DNA from: Methylomonas koyamae
GTDB taxonomy: Bacteria > Pseudomonadota > Gammaproteobacteria > Methylococcales > Methylomonadaceae
Direction of reading: 5' to 3'
Assembly: GCF_006483455.1 (NCBI RefSeq)
Contig: NZ_PPPU01000006.1
Span: 186,001 to 250,000 of the forward strand
DNA length: 64,000 bases
Part shown: in pieces, positions 27,968 to 37,940 of the stretch
Numbering within the stretch: position 1 is the first letter of the stretch
How the letters are laid out: each line of letters starts with the position of its first letter
Program-made: the position numbers and the translations under genes
Notes under the pieces: model-generated
Databases searched by the model: none
Told to the model about the DNA's origin: nothing
What the model saw: the letters and a program-made list of their open reading frames with translations, nothing else

Positions 27968-29989
27968 ATGAATGCACTGATCGAGAAACACACGCCCAAA
28001 CTGCTGAATGCAATGGTCGACGTCAGAAATTTCGAAACCCGTCTGGCGAAACTGAACAATTGGTGGGGAAAAATCACACTGATCGGCAAGATCAACAGCC
28101 ACAATGTCGCGCCGACCATTCTGGACGACATGGCGCGCACCCAGAACAAATTCGGCGAGTTGCAGCGCAAGCTGACGCGTAATCTGCTGGTGGAAAACTT
28201 GCAGAAACTGGTGTTGGACAATGCGTCGAAAGCGCAGGTGGCGATCGACCTGCTGGTGCGCAACCTGTTCGAGCGCACCGCCGATGTCGGCTTTCTGGCC
28301 ACCGACGACGACATTCGGGTGTTTTTGGCTCAGGCCGAGCCGGAGCCGGAACAGGTCGGTTTCATCGAAAACCGGCTGCGCGAATACGTTAAAAAATACA
28401 GCGTCTACGACGAAATCGCCATATTCGATGCGCAAGGTTGGCTCAGAGCGCATTTGGACGCCGATAACCGGATCAAGGATACTGATCCGCTGGTGGCGGA
28501 GACGTTACGCAGTGATAGCCCTTATCTGGAAACCTTCCGTTACAGTGCGCTGCAAGCCGACCGCCGCCGCTCGCTGATCTATTCCTGCAAGATCACCGAA
28601 ACCGACCAAAAAAATTCGCGGGTACTGGGCGTACTGTGTCTGTGTTTTCGGTTCGAGGACGAGATGCGCGGTATCTTTGCCGATCTGTTGGCGGCGGGCG
28701 ACCGGGGCATCATTGCCATCCTCGACACCGAGCGGCGGGTGATTGCCAGCAGTAACGAACAGTTGTTGCCGGTGGATACCCGCTTCCATCGCGACGACGC
28801 GATCGGCCTGATCAATTTCCAGGGTCACGATTACATCGTCAATAGCCTGCCCGGTAACGGTTATCAGGGTTATTGCGGTTTGGGCTGGCGCGGGCAGATG
28901 ATGACGCGGCTGGATGTTGCCTTCGGCCGCGAGACGGGCGGGTGCGGCGGTGCCGACTATAGCGAGATTATTGGGCAATCGGACAGCTTTCCGCAGGAGT
29001 TAAAGGAAATCCGTCAGGCTTCGGTCGATATCAACGCCGATTTGGGGCTGCTGGTGTTGAACGGGAAAATCGCTTCCGCCCGACAGAACGCGGCCGAATT
29101 CATGCCGGTGCTGGAAGCGATCAAGCAAGTCGGTACCGACATCGCCGGCATTTTCGCGGCGTCGGTGAATAGCTTGCAGGAAGTGACGGTGATGTCGTCG
29201 CATCTGAACAACGCCGGTTTCCTGGCGTCGCTGGCGGTCAACATCATGGACCGCAATCTGTACGAGCGGGCCAACGATTGCCGTTGGTGGGCCTTGACTT
29301 CGGCTTTCCGCCGCAATCTGGCGAAAGCCGAAATTAGTGCTGCCGAGAAGCGGCAAATGTGCGAAATTCTGGCTTATATCAATGCGCTCTACACGGTCTA
29401 TACCAATCTGTATCTGTACGACGCCCACGGCGAGATCGTCGCGGTCTCGGACGCCACGCAAACATCGCTGATCGGCAGCAAGGTCGAAGAGGCCACCGGC
29501 TACCGAAGCGTCATGGGCCGCGTGGACAGTCAGCATTACGGGGTCTCCGGTTTCGGGCCGACCCGCTTCTATCAAGGTCGCCACACTTATATATACAACG
29601 CCGCGGTGACCGATCCGACCGATAACGGTCGGGTGGTCGGCGGAATCGGCATCGTATTCGACAGCGAGCCGCAATTCAGCGCGATGCTGCGGGAAATCCT
29701 GCCGCAGGAAGCCGGCGGCGCGCCGCTGAAAAACAGTTTTGCGGTTTTTACCGATCGCCAAGGGCGAATTCTGGGGCTTGCCAACCACAACCACTACCGC
29801 ATCGGCGAGCGCTTGCTGCTGGACGACGTCCACTTTGCACTGAAAAACGGCCAGACCAGCTCGTCGCTGTTGCGCCACGAGGGGGCGAATTATGTATTGG
29901 GAGTTGCGGCCGGAAAGGGGTATCGGGAATTCAAAACCGCGGACGCTTACCGCAACGATGTGTTGGCTTTCGTTTTCATTCCGTTGTAA
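27968..29989 (+). CDS. Tandem Cache-domain sensory protein
   Basis: 673 residues. Two similar halves: the first has LLVRNLFERTADVGFLATDD followed by a Cache-type fold (YSVYDEIAIFDAQGWLRAHL). The second has IMDRNLYERANDCRWWALTS followed by another (YTNLYLYDAHGEIVAVSD and GIGIVFDSEPQFSAML). These are ligand-sensing pockets like those of chemoreceptors. No membrane helix and no kinase, cyclase or methyl-accepting output domain is visible, so output must come from a partner. Divergent from the GGDEF-EAL gene, a possible partner. Confidence 0.65.
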   Translation: MNALIEKHTPKLLNAMVDVRNFETRLAKLNNWWGKITLIGKINSHNVAPTILDDMARTQNKFGELQRKLTRNLLVENLQKLVLDNASKAQVAIDLLVRNLFERTADVGFLATDDDIRVFLAQAEPEPEQVGFIENRLREYVKKYSVYDEIAIFDAQGWLRAHLDADNRIKDTDPLVAETLRSDSPYLETFRYSALQADRRRSLIYSCKITETDQKNSRVLGVLCLCFRFEDEMRGIFADLLAAGDRGIIAILDTERRVIASSNEQLLPVDTRFHRDDAIGLINFQGHDYIVNSLPGNGYQGYCGLGWRGQMMTRLDVAFGRETGGCGGADYSEIIGQSDSFPQELKEIRQASVDINADLGLLVLNGKIASARQNAAEFMPVLEAIKQVGTDIAGIFAASVNSLQEVTVMSSHLNNAGFLASLAVNIMDRNLYERANDCRWWALTSAFRRNLAKAEISAAEKRQMCEILAYINALYTVYTNLYLYDAHGEIVAVSDATQTSLIGSKVEEATGYRSVMGRVDSQHYGVSGFGPTRFYQGRHTYIYNAAVTDPTDNGRVVGGIGIVFDSEPQFSAMLREILPQEAGGAPLKNSFAVFTDRQGRILGLANHNHYRIGERLLLDDVHFALKNGQTSSSLLRHEGANYVLGVAAGKGYREFKTADAYRNDVLAFVFIPL

Positions 29990-30260
29990 ACGCGGCGTTG
30001 CCCGGCGCGGGCTTGTTTTTGCAAAATCAGTGGCGCTAATGTGTCCGTTTTAGCTATCTCCAACCTAAACCGAATCAGCACGAGCACCACCGAAGGAAAG
30101 TTACCTTGCAACTTGGCGTAGTCAAGTCGCGGCGTGTTTTCGGGTGGGGATGGCGGCGATCGCCTTCGGATGCGCAACGAGGGATACAGTCTTGACCGGA
30201 CGCCAACCCCGTGGTTTTCAGCTTACCGCGTGCATCGGCGCAGTCAAACCGGGAGCTTGC

Positions 30261-30297
30261 AAAAAAAACCGGACGGACGCTGGTTAGCGTTCGTCCG
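30261..30297 (-). terminator. Rho-independent terminator
   Basis: An 11-bp stem (30270-30280/30287-30297, one G-U pair, 6-base loop) is followed on the minus strand by a run of eight T (30261-30268). It lies 24 bases after the stop of the small secreted protein gene and should end that transcript. The rest of 29,990-30,321 shows no gene. Confidence 0.8.
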
Positions 30298-30321
30298 ACT
30301 GGAGGTTGCTGTTACCGCTGA

Positions 30322-30501
30322 CTAAACAAAATTCGATGGGGGCTTTAAGGTTGTTGATGGTGCTGCATAGATCGACTCGGTGCGTTCCGCCGCCGGCGCA
30401 TTGGCCGTAGCTAGAAACAAACCGACGATTATGAACAGCAGGCTGATGGCGCAGCGTTTCAATTCGTGCAGGCAAGTTGCCAATAGTTTGGAATGATTCA
30501 T
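30322..30501 (-). CDS. Small secreted or membrane-anchored protein, unknown
   Basis: 59 residues from ATG 30501, with AGGAG 7 bases upstream; a longer frame from 30651 lacks such a site. A hydrophobic segment (AISLLFIIVGLFLATANAPA) follows a basic N-terminus, with a possible signal-peptidase site near APAAE. The rest is a short polar tail. Followed by a strong terminator, which supports a real gene. Function unknown. Confidence 0.55.
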   Translation of the reverse strand: MNHSKLLATCLHELKRCAISLLFIIVGLFLATANAPAAERTESIYAAPSTTLKPPSNFV

Positions 30502-30539
30502 TTGCAGGCTCCTGGTGGTGCGGGTGGTTTGCCGGTGGC

Positions 30540-30743
30540 TTACAAGCAAGCGTTTCGGACCGGCCGCAGGCGCGGGGTCTCGGCTTTCCGTGCCAAATTT
30601 TGCTGGTAGATTTCCAAAGCCTCGCAGCGCATTTGCTCGCAGAATCCGCACAAAGCTTCGTCGCCGCTGAACAGTCTTTGTTCGTGTTGGGATAGCGGGT
30701 CACCGCATCTGTCGCAAAAATGAGGATGGCGTGATCTGGTCAT
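30540..30743 (-). CDS. Small zinc-finger protein, unknown function
   Basis: 67 residues with two CxxC pairs (CDRCGDPL and CGFCEQMRC), likely binding one zinc. The ATG at 30743 is preceded by GGAG. The tail is basic. It lies 38 bases before the small secreted protein gene and probably shares its transcript. No family recognised. Confidence 0.55.
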   Translation of the reverse strand: MTRSRHPHFCDRCGDPLSQHEQRLFSGDEALCGFCEQMRCEALEIYQQNLARKAETPRLRPVRNACL

Positions 30744-31037
30744 GGCAATCGGCTCCGGTTCGGTTGAATAGGATTTAACAACTTTTATCGCTGTCGGATA
30801 AGAGAACTATTTCACTTGTGGCAAATCTCGGGCCAAATAACCCAGTCCCGGGCTGTGTTTTTTTAAGTGTTTGAACCCAATAGGTTTTATTGGTTTTTAG
30901 TGGGGGTGTTTCGGGGTCGGCGCCGAGTGGGAATGGCGAAAGTCGTTACTAATATTCGTAGCGGATACGACATTTCGTAAATATTATCGCTTAGCCACGG
31001 GATGGCAGTATCTGGCGGCGGCGATTACGAAATCGCG

Positions 31038-31065
31038 TTAACAATGTTTGGAAATGTGATACATT
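31038..31065 (+). promoter_or_regulatory. Possible sigma-70 promoter of the porin-kinase operon
   Basis: TTAACA (31038-31043) and TACATT (31060-31065) are separated by 16 bases, about 80 bases before the ATG of the porin-like gene. Fit to the consensus is moderate (5/6 and 4/6). The rest of 30,744-31,143 shows no gene. Confidence 0.3.
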
Positions 31066-31143
31066 CCGCTAAATTTTTACCCGGACTTGTACTTTCAACC
31101 AATAGCAATCGAGCCAGGCTGCTTTCGGCAGAGACTCCCCAAC

Positions 31144-32286
31144 ATGCGGCGACCGAACCGTTTAGTGAACTTTTCCCGTAACCTGCGAATGCTGGCTGCG
31201 GCTATTTGCGGCTTGGCCGCCGTTGGCGGTTCGGTGCAAGCGGCCGGCCTCGGCCACGCCGGTCACGCCGGCCATCCCTCGAGTTCCGATTCCAGCCTGT
31301 TGCCGGGCGATCTGCTGCTGTTTCCGGATTTGACCGGCATCGTCCGCTACGACCAGGAGCCGCAAAAGAAGCTCAGTACCGGCGACGTGATCCCCGCGAT
31401 CAACGTGTTTTACACCGCCGATTACCAGCGTTTCCGTTTTCTGGGCGAATGGCTGGTCAGCAGCAAAACCCATAACCTGGAACGCTTTCAACTCGGCCTG
31501 CACCTCGGCGACGAATCCAGCCTGTGGCTGGGGCGGTTTCATAACCCGATCGGTTACTGGAACATGCAATTCCACCACGGCGCGTTTTTGCAGACCACGA
31601 TCAGCCGGCCCGGCATCATGGCCTTCGAAACCGCCGGCGGCGTGATTCCCTACCATCTGACCGGGTTTCTGTGGGAAGGCGTGCACCAGCTCGGCGAAGG
31701 CGGGGTTTATTACACGATCGGCGCCGGCGCCGGCCCGCAAATCAACCGCGGCCTGGAAGCCTTCAATCTGGTCGAACCGGCCGGCTCGCACCGGCCGGCC
31801 GCTTCGTTCCGGCTCGGTTATCAACCGGTCAGTTTCGGCGTCGACGAGTACGGCATCTCCGGCGCTTACAACCAGATCCATTCCGACGAATTGGCGGTCA
31901 ACAACGTCACCCAGTACGTCGCCACCGCCTACGCCAATCACCAGATCGATGCAGTCACGCTGCTCAGCGAACTGGTCTACGTCAATAACCGGCTGGAAAA
32001 TCCGCACGGCGGCGCCAAGAACGACGACTTTCTCAGCGCCTACGGCCAGGTGGAATGGGAGGTGATGCCGCGCTGGACCCTGGTCGGCCGGGTGGAGGGC
32101 ACTTTCGGCGCCAACCGCGACCCCTATCTGGCGATGTTCCCCAAATTCGTCGACGACCGTTTCATGGGCGCCGTACGCTACAAAGTCAATAACAACATGG
32201 CGTTGAAGGTCGAGGCCTCGCGCGATCATTTGCGCGACGACCATTTCGGTGTGGTGATGTTTCAGTGGAGCGCGGTATTCCCATGA
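31144..32286 (+). CDS. Outer-membrane porin-like beta-barrel protein
   Basis: 380 residues from ATG 31144 (ATG 31189 also possible). A signal peptide ends near SVQAAG, followed by a short His-rich stretch (GHAGHAGH). The rest is alternating aromatic/polar beta strands typical of an outer-membrane barrel, ending with the strand FGVVMFQWSAVFP. No plug or substrate motif recognised. First gene of a four-gene operon coupled by start/stop overlaps, so it may pass the signal compound for the kinase encoded downstream. That link is inference. Confidence 0.6.
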   Translation: MRRPNRLVNFSRNLRMLAAAICGLAAVGGSVQAAGLGHAGHAGHPSSSDSSLLPGDLLLFPDLTGIVRYDQEPQKKLSTGDVIPAINVFYTADYQRFRFLGEWLVSSKTHNLERFQLGLHLGDESSLWLGRFHNPIGYWNMQFHHGAFLQTTISRPGIMAFETAGGVIPYHLTGFLWEGVHQLGEGGVYYTIGAGAGPQINRGLEAFNLVEPAGSHRPAASFRLGYQPVSFGVDEYGISGAYNQIHSDELAVNNVTQYVATAYANHQIDAVTLLSELVYVNNRLENPHGGAKNDDFLSAYGQVEWEVMPRWTLVGRVEGTFGANRDPYLAMFPKFVDDRFMGAVRYKVNNNMALKVEASRDHLRDDHFGVVMFQWSAVFP

Positions 32287-32741
32287 AACTGCGCCGGGGC
32301 TTGTACCTGTTCGGATTAGTGATTCTGCTGGGCGTGCCAAGCCTGAAGGCGGTTACCAGACAATCTTTGGTGCTGGTGACCGGCTCGGCCTCGACGATTC
32401 CGGTGCTGACTGTGCAGGAAGCCAGGAAACTGTTTCTCGGGGTGCCGCTGGAAAAAGACGGCGAACGGCCGGTGCCGCTGCTCAATACCAGCGATCCGCT
32501 GATTTACGAAGTATTTCTGCAAAAAGTCGCATTCATGTCGGCCAACGCTTATGAAAACCAGACGATCTCGGTCGTGTTCCGCTTGGGCGGCAAGCGGCCG
32601 GAGAGCTATAGCGATCTGAAAGATTTGCTGGCGGCATTGCAACAGCACCCCGGCACCGTGACCTACTTATGGGAAGACCAGGTGCGGGCCAATCAAGGTA
32701 TCAAAGCGGTTAACGTGTTATGGCAAGGAGCAGCGGAATGA
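32283..32741 (+). CDS. Small PstS-like periplasmic substrate-binding protein
   Basis: 152 residues from ATG 32283, overlapping the previous stop (ATGA). A signal peptide ends near PSLKAV. The body has the pattern of small phosphate-ABC substrate-binding-like proteins: LTVQEARKLFLGVPLEKDGE and RPVPLLNTSDPLIYEVFLQK, then VTYLWEDQVRANQGIKAV. No transporter genes are nearby; such proteins often stand next to sensor kinases. It may present an anion or other ligand to the hybrid kinase that follows with a one-base-frame overlap. Confidence 0.65.
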   Translation: MKLRRGLYLFGLVILLGVPSLKAVTRQSLVLVTGSASTIPVLTVQEARKLFLGVPLEKDGERPVPLLNTSDPLIYEVFLQKVAFMSANAYENQTISVVFRLGGKRPESYSDLKDLLAALQQHPGTVTYLWEDQVRANQGIKAVNVLWQGAAE

Positions 32742-35380
32742 TGCGGTTTTTTCACAGTTTCAACGGGCGGATGATTTTGGCGGTAGTCGGTATCCACCTG
32801 TTGCTGGTGCCGGTATTGTTGTTCGGCATTTATCGGGTGATCAAACCCAGCGTCGAAGAGCAATTCGTTAATTTCGTCCGGTCGGACGCGCTGTTGTTCG
32901 GGAATTTGATTGCCCCGCGCCTGGGCGGCGCCAAAAGCCGGGAGCTGCAGGAATTGTTGGGCGAGTTTTTGCTGAACGGCCGCCTGGCCTATGCCGACAT
33001 CGTTAGCGAGAGCGGCGAATTGCACGCCGACGTCGAACTCAACGCCAAACAGCAATTCCAGGAAGACTTTTTTTTCGGCGAACACGGCGACGACATCTAT
33101 TTTCTGGCCGTGCCGGTCGCCAACCCTAGCGACGGTTCGCTGGTGATGCTGCGGCTGGGTTACGACGAACGCCAGGTGCGGCACGACATTGTCGTCATTT
33201 ACCAGCGCAGCGCCTATTTCGTCGCGGTTTATTTGGGCCTGTCGCTGCTGGTGGTCGGTTTGTTCGGCCGCCGTTTGGTCAGCCCGTTGGAGCGATTGCG
33301 CGACGAAGCCGAACAGATCGCCGCCGGCAACCACGCCCGCCAATTCAGCTCCGGCACCAAGATCAGCGAAGTGCTGGCCTTGACCGAGCATCTGGAAAAA
33401 ATGCGGCTGGCCTTGGTATCGGCCCGCGATGCGGCGTTGCAGGCGGCCGGGGCCAAGACCGAGTTTTTGGCGAACATGAGCCACGAGATTCGCACGCCGA
33501 TGAACGGCATCATGGGCATGATCGGTTTGGCCTTGCGTACCGAATTGACGCCGCAACAGCGCGAGTTTTTAGGGATGGCCAATAGTTCGGCCGACGCCTT
33601 GTTGCGCATCGTCAACGACATTCTGGATTTTTCCAAGATCGACGCCCGCAAGCTGGAACTGGACCACGCACCGTTCAAATTGCGCGAGAGTCTGGGCGAC
33701 ACCTTGAAGCTGCTGGGCGGCCATTCCCATGAAAAGGGCCTGGAACTGATGCTGCGTATCGACCCGGAAACCCCGGACGATCTGATGGGCGATATCGGCC
33801 GTTTGAATCAGGTCATCATCAACCTGGTCGGTAATGCGATCAAATTCACCCAGCACGGCGAGATTGTATTGCAGGTGAAACCCGAGGCGGTCAACGACGA
33901 TCGGGTGCGGCTGCATTTTGCGGTGCAGGACACCGGCATCGGCATTCCGCACGACAAACAACAATTAATCTTCGAGGCCTTCGCTCAAATCGACGCCTCC
34001 TCGACCCGCAAATTCGGCGGCACCGGACTCGGGCTATCGATCTCGTCGCGGCTGGTCGAATTGATGGGCGGCCAGTTATGGCTGGAAAGCGAGGAACACA
34101 AAGGCAGCACCTTTTATTTCAGCGCCTGGTTCGAGCGTTATACCGGCAGCGAAGCCGACGCCGCGGCGCCGGCCCTGATCGACGTCAAAGGCCTGCCGGT
34201 ATTGATCGTCGACGACAATAACATCAATCTGCGGGTGTTCGAGGAGATCCTGCACCATTGGGGCATGGCGCCGACCACGGTCGACAGCGGCGAAGCGGCG
34301 ATCGAGGCCTTGCAGCGCATGGCCGAAACCGGCGGCACCTATTCCCTGATCCTGCTCGATGCGATGATGCCGATCATGGACGGCTTTATGGTCGCGAAAA
34401 CGATCCGGGAAGACCCGCGGCTGGAGCCGGTGACGATCATGATGCTGTCCTCGGCCGACCGTCCCGACGATTCCGAACGCTGCCGCGATTTGGGTATCAA
34501 TTTGTACGTGCGCAAGCCGGTCAAACACTCCGAATTGTGGCATGCGATCCAATCCGCGCTGGGCAAGGCGGATTCCCGGCAAACCGGCAACCAGCCTGTA
34601 ATGTTGGCCCAGCCGCCGCGCTTGCTGAAAATTTTGTTGGCGGAAGACAATCCGGTGAACCAATTCATGGCCGTGGCCTTGTTGGAAGAACGTGGCCACA
34701 GCGTCCAGGTTGCCAATAACGGCCAGGAAGTGCTGGATATTTTGCAGCAGGACCAATTCGATTTGATCCTGATGGACGTGCAAATGCCGGTGATGGACGG
34801 TTTTCAGGCCACCCAGGCGATCCGGGCCGCCGAAGCGCAAACCGGCAAACGCCAGCGCATCGTGGCGATGACCGCTCATGCCCTGAAGGGCGACCGGGAA
34901 CGTTGTCTGGCCGCCGGGATGGACGATTACATCGCCAAGCCGGTGCAGGAACAGGAATTATTGGCAACTGTGGAGTGTTGGAACATGGCAGCGGAACAGC
35001 TTGGTACGCAGGATGGCGGGGCGGCGGCCGAACCGCCGGCGCTGGAATGGCAGGAGGCGTTGAACCGGGTACGGGGCCGCGGCCAATTGCTGGGCAGAAT
35101 GATGTCGCTGTTTCTGGAACAGTCGTCGGGATTGTTGGAAGACGCCGCCCAGGCGATCAAACGCCGCGATGGCGAAGCCTTGCGCCTGTCGGCGCATACT
35201 CTGAAAGGTTCGGCCAACAGCATCGGTGCTTTCGAATTCGGTCAGATCGCCCAGCGCCTGGAAAGCAGCGGCCTGGAAGCCGCATTCGACGATGCCGAAA
35301 CCGATTTGCCGTTGCTGCACGTGGCGATGCGGCGTCTGGAGCCTGAAATTCAAACCTTCCTGGCTGAGCACAGCGTATGA
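32738..35380 (+). CDS. Hybrid sensor histidine kinase (HAMP-HisKA-HATPase-REC-REC-Hpt)
   Basis: 880 residues from ATG 32738 (ATGA overlap, ribosome site AAGGAG). N-terminal helix, periplasmic sensor of about 130 residues, second helix near 155-180, and HAMP. HisKA with SHEIRTPMNGIMGM (His near 249), HATPase with NLVGNAIKF, DTGIGIP and GTGLGL. First receiver Asp near 540 (LLDAMMPIMDG), second near 679 (LMDVQMPVMDG), and a C-terminal Hpt with AHTLKGSANS (His near 819). All phosphorelay residues are present. Coupled by ATGA to the sigma-54 regulator, its likely target. Confidence 0.9.
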   Translation: MMRFFHSFNGRMILAVVGIHLLLVPVLLFGIYRVIKPSVEEQFVNFVRSDALLFGNLIAPRLGGAKSRELQELLGEFLLNGRLAYADIVSESGELHADVELNAKQQFQEDFFFGEHGDDIYFLAVPVANPSDGSLVMLRLGYDERQVRHDIVVIYQRSAYFVAVYLGLSLLVVGLFGRRLVSPLERLRDEAEQIAAGNHARQFSSGTKISEVLALTEHLEKMRLALVSARDAALQAAGAKTEFLANMSHEIRTPMNGIMGMIGLALRTELTPQQREFLGMANSSADALLRIVNDILDFSKIDARKLELDHAPFKLRESLGDTLKLLGGHSHEKGLELMLRIDPETPDDLMGDIGRLNQVIINLVGNAIKFTQHGEIVLQVKPEAVNDDRVRLHFAVQDTGIGIPHDKQQLIFEAFAQIDASSTRKFGGTGLGLSISSRLVELMGGQLWLESEEHKGSTFYFSAWFERYTGSEADAAAPALIDVKGLPVLIVDDNNINLRVFEEILHHWGMAPTTVDSGEAAIEALQRMAETGGTYSLILLDAMMPIMDGFMVAKTIREDPRLEPVTIMMLSSADRPDDSERCRDLGINLYVRKPVKHSELWHAIQSALGKADSRQTGNQPVMLAQPPRLLKILLAEDNPVNQFMAVALLEERGHSVQVANNGQEVLDILQQDQFDLILMDVQMPVMDGFQATQAIRAAEAQTGKRQRIVAMTAHALKGDRERCLAAGMDDYIAKPVQEQELLATVECWNMAAEQLGTQDGGAAAEPPALEWQEALNRVRGRGQLLGRMMSLFLEQSSGLLEDAAQAIKRRDGEALRLSAHTLKGSANSIGAFEFGQIAQRLESSGLEAAFDDAETDLPLLHVAMRRLEPEIQTFLAEHSV

Positions 35381-37167
35381 CAAACCCCGCCCGGTCCGAC
35401 GCCAAACCCACCATCTTGATGGTGGACGACAACCCGGTGAACCTGGAAGAGCTGGCGTTTTTATTGAACGATGCCGGTTTCGACGTGCTGCGCGCCGAAA
35501 CCGGCGAAACCGCGCTGGAATTGGCGAAAAGCCGGCAGCCGGATTTGGTGTTGCTGGACGTGCTGATGCCGGGTGTAGACGGTTTCACCACTTGCGCCAC
35601 ATTGAAAAGCCATCCGGCCACGCGCGAGATTCCGGTACTGTTCATGACGGCGCTGGCCGATACCGCGAATAAGGTGCAGGGCTTTCACGTCGGCGCGGTC
35701 GATTACATCACCAAGCCGTTTCAGTACGAGGAAGTCATCGCCCGGGTACAAACCCATCTGACCTTGCAAAAGCTCAAATCCGAGCTGCAGGAAAAGGAGC
35801 AACGCCTGTCGCGCATCTTCGAAAACGCGATGGATGCGATTCTGGCCTTGGACCAGGAAGGGCGGATTACCATGTTCAATGCCGCCGCCGAGCAGATGTT
35901 CCGCTGCAAGGCCGGCGACAACATCGGCCGTTCTGTGGATCGCTTCCTGTCGCCGGAGTTGTACAAGACCGTGACCAACTTTCGGGCTGGCGTGCCGGCC
36001 AAACAGGCGATCTGGATTTCCGAGGGCATGACCGCCCGCCGCGGCGACGATAGCGAATTCCCGATCGAAGCCACGATATCGCGGGTCGAAGCCTCCGGGC
36101 AGCAGCTCTACATCCTGATTCTGCGCGACATCAACGAACGCAAGGCGCGGGAGCAGGCGGAAGCCGAGTGCCATACCCTGCGCGGCATCAACTCCTACCT
36201 GCAGGAGGAAGTCCTGGCCAGCCGCGACGGCGAGGAATTGATCGGCAACTCGGCCGGCCTGCGTCAGGCCATGGCCCTGGTCAAGCAGGTGGCGGCGACC
36301 GACGCGACGGTTTTGATCACCGGCGAAACCGGTACCGGCAAGGAGTTGATTGCCCGGGCAATCCATAATCTGAGTGGGCGCAAGGACAAGACGCTGGTCA
36401 AATTGAACTGCGCCACGATTCCGGAAAACCTGGCGGAAAGCGAATTGTTCGGTCACGAAAAGGGCGCCTTCACCGGCGCGATCAACCGCAAACTGGGCCG
36501 GTTCGAGCTGGCCAACGGCGGCACGCTGTTTCTCGACGAAATCGGCGAACTGCCGCTGGAAATGCAGGCCAAACTGCTGCGGGTATTGCAGGAAGGCGAA
36601 TACGAGCGGGTCGGCGGCACTCAAACCCTGAAATGCGACGTGCGGGTCATCGCCGCGACCCACCGCGATCTGGCCCAGTTCTCTCAAGAGGGCCGGTTCC
36701 GCGCCGACTTGTATTACCGGATGAACGTGTTTCCGATTCATTTGCCGCCGCTACGCGAACGCAAGGAAGACATCCCGCATCTGGTGCGGCATTTCATCAA
36801 CAAATACGCCGCCAAATTCGGCAAGAAGATCACCGCGATTCCGGATCGGCTGATGTCGGACATGCAAAGCTACATCTGGCCCGGCAATATCCGCGAATTG
36901 CAGCACATCATTGAACGCGCGGTGATCCTGACCAACGGCTCGCAACTGGCCAACGTCGAATGCGTGCACGCCACCGCGCCGGTCGGGGCGACGAGCTCAG
37001 CGCCGATCGTGACGCTGGACGAAGCCGAACGCCAGCACATTCTGAAAGCGCTGGAAGCCACCTCCTGGCGCATCGCCGGCAACCAGGGCGCCGCCAAAAT
37101 CCTCGGTGTGCCGTCAACCACGTTGCGTTCGCGGATGGAGCGTTTGGGTATCAGCAAGCCGGCCTGA
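35377..37167 (+). CDS. Sigma-54-dependent response regulator (REC-PAS-AAA+-HTH)
   Basis: 596 residues. Receiver with Asp 61 ([11 protein letters not shown]), PAS domain about 145-260, and a sigma-54 interaction AAA+ domain with Walker A GETGTGKE near 314-321 and GAFTGA near 363-368. A C-terminal Fis-type helix-turn-helix ([20 protein letters not shown]) ends it. GAFTGA is the loop that contacts sigma-54, so it should activate sigma-54 promoters after phosphorylation by the hybrid kinase. The target genes are not evident in this window. Confidence 0.9.
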   Translation: MTNPARSDAKPTILMVDDNPVNLEELAFLLNDAGFDVLRAETGETALELAKSRQPDLVLLDVLMPGVDGFTTCATLKSHPATREIPVLFMTALADTANKVQGFHVGAVDYITKPFQYEEVIARVQTHLTLQKLKSELQEKEQRLSRIFENAMDAILALDQEGRITMFNAAAEQMFRCKAGDNIGRSVDRFLSPELYKTVTNFRAGVPAKQAIWISEGMTARRGDDSEFPIEATISRVEASGQQLYILILRDINERKAREQAEAECHTLRGINSYLQEEVLASRDGEELIGNSAGLRQAMALVKQVAATDATVLITGETGTGKELIARAIHNLSGRKDKTLVKLNCATIPENLAESELFGHEKGAFTGAINRKLGRFELANGGTLFLDEIGELPLEMQAKLLRVLQEGEYERVGGTQTLKCDVRVIAATHRDLAQFSQEGRFRADLYYRMNVFPIHLPPLRERKEDIPHLVRHFINKYAAKFGKKITAIPDRLMSDMQSYIWPGNIRELQHIIERAVILTNGSQLANVECVHATAPVGATSSAPIVTLDEAERQHILKALEATSWRIAGNQGAAKILGVPSTTLRSRMERLGISKPA

Positions 37168-37379
37168 GCCGGCCGGCGCTTGCCGGCCCTGAAACCGTTC
37201 GCCCCGAGTGTGTGGGAGGGCGGCATCGCATCGGGTTCAAACAGCCCCGAATCCAAGGTCAGACAGCACAGGGCTGGTTTAATAAATGAAAATTGCCTAG
37301 CGCATAACGGGCATTCTTCCCAAGGCAGAATGTGCGCGCTTGCCGATAATGCCGGTTTTAACTTTTACCGGTATTTAGT

Positions 37380-37907
37380 ATGCGCCAGATCATTTACGCC
37401 CTCGGATTCTCTCTGCTCTGCAGCCAAGCTCAGGCCCACGGCCCGACCCCGCAAAAGGCCAAAGAAAGCGTGACGATTCAGGCGCCGGTCGCCAAGGTCT
37501 GGGAAGCGGTGAAAAACTTCGACGATATCGGCCATTGGCATCCGGATTTGAAGGCGGCCGAGGGCGACGGTAAAAACCAGTCCGGCGGTACCCGCAAACT
37601 GACCTTCCAAAACGGCGAAAGCATCGTCGAAGAACTCGATTACTACAACGACGCCGAACACGAATACAGCTACCGGCTGAAAACCGAAAACGTCAAAGCC
37701 TTGCCGACCAGCTCGCACACCGTCGATCTGAAAGTCGCGCACGGCGACAGCGCCGATTCCACTGTCGTCACGCTGAAAAGCCGCTTCTACCGCGGCGACA
37801 CCGGCAACACCCCGCCGGACAACCTGAACGATGCCGCCGCGGTCGAGGCTATGGCCCGGTTTTTTAAAGACGGTTTGAATGGGCTTAAAGCCAAATTGGA
37901 GAAGTAG
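37380..37907 (+). CDS. mxaD: MxaD-like SRPBCC-domain periplasmic protein
   Basis: 175 residues. Signal peptide ends near SQAQAHG. The mature part starts HGPTPQKAKESVTIQAPVAK, then VWEAVKNFDDIGHWHPDLKA, which is the pattern I associate with MxaD, a periplasmic protein thought to aid electron transfer from methanol dehydrogenase to cytochrome cL. The SRPBCC fold also covers unrelated binding proteins. Usually found with the mxa operon; here it lies 3.9 kb upstream of mxaF and is separated from it by the NACHT island and mxaB. Confidence 0.7.
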   Translation: MRQIIYALGFSLLCSQAQAHGPTPQKAKESVTIQAPVAKVWEAVKNFDDIGHWHPDLKAAEGDGKNQSGGTRKLTFQNGESIVEELDYYNDAEHEYSYRLKTENVKALPTSSHTVDLKVAHGDSADSTVVTLKSRFYRGDTGNTPPDNLNDAAAVEAMARFFKDGLNGLKAKLEK

Positions 37908-37940
37908 CGGCCGCTGTTTTGTCCGTCTGTAGGCGTCAGT

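Noticed and set aside
27642-31143. Sigma-54 promoters (GG-N10-GC) in front of the Cache gene and the kinase operon
   Set aside because: Several near matches were seen but none had both the GG and GC elements at the right spacing.
31162-32340. 392-codon open frame opposite the porin-like gene
   Set aside because: It is a shadow on the other strand of a gene with signal peptide, beta-barrel pattern and operon overlaps; GC-rich coding DNA often leaves such frames. The same holds for long frames opposite 8,803-9,720, 29,000-29,878 and 35,461-36,741.
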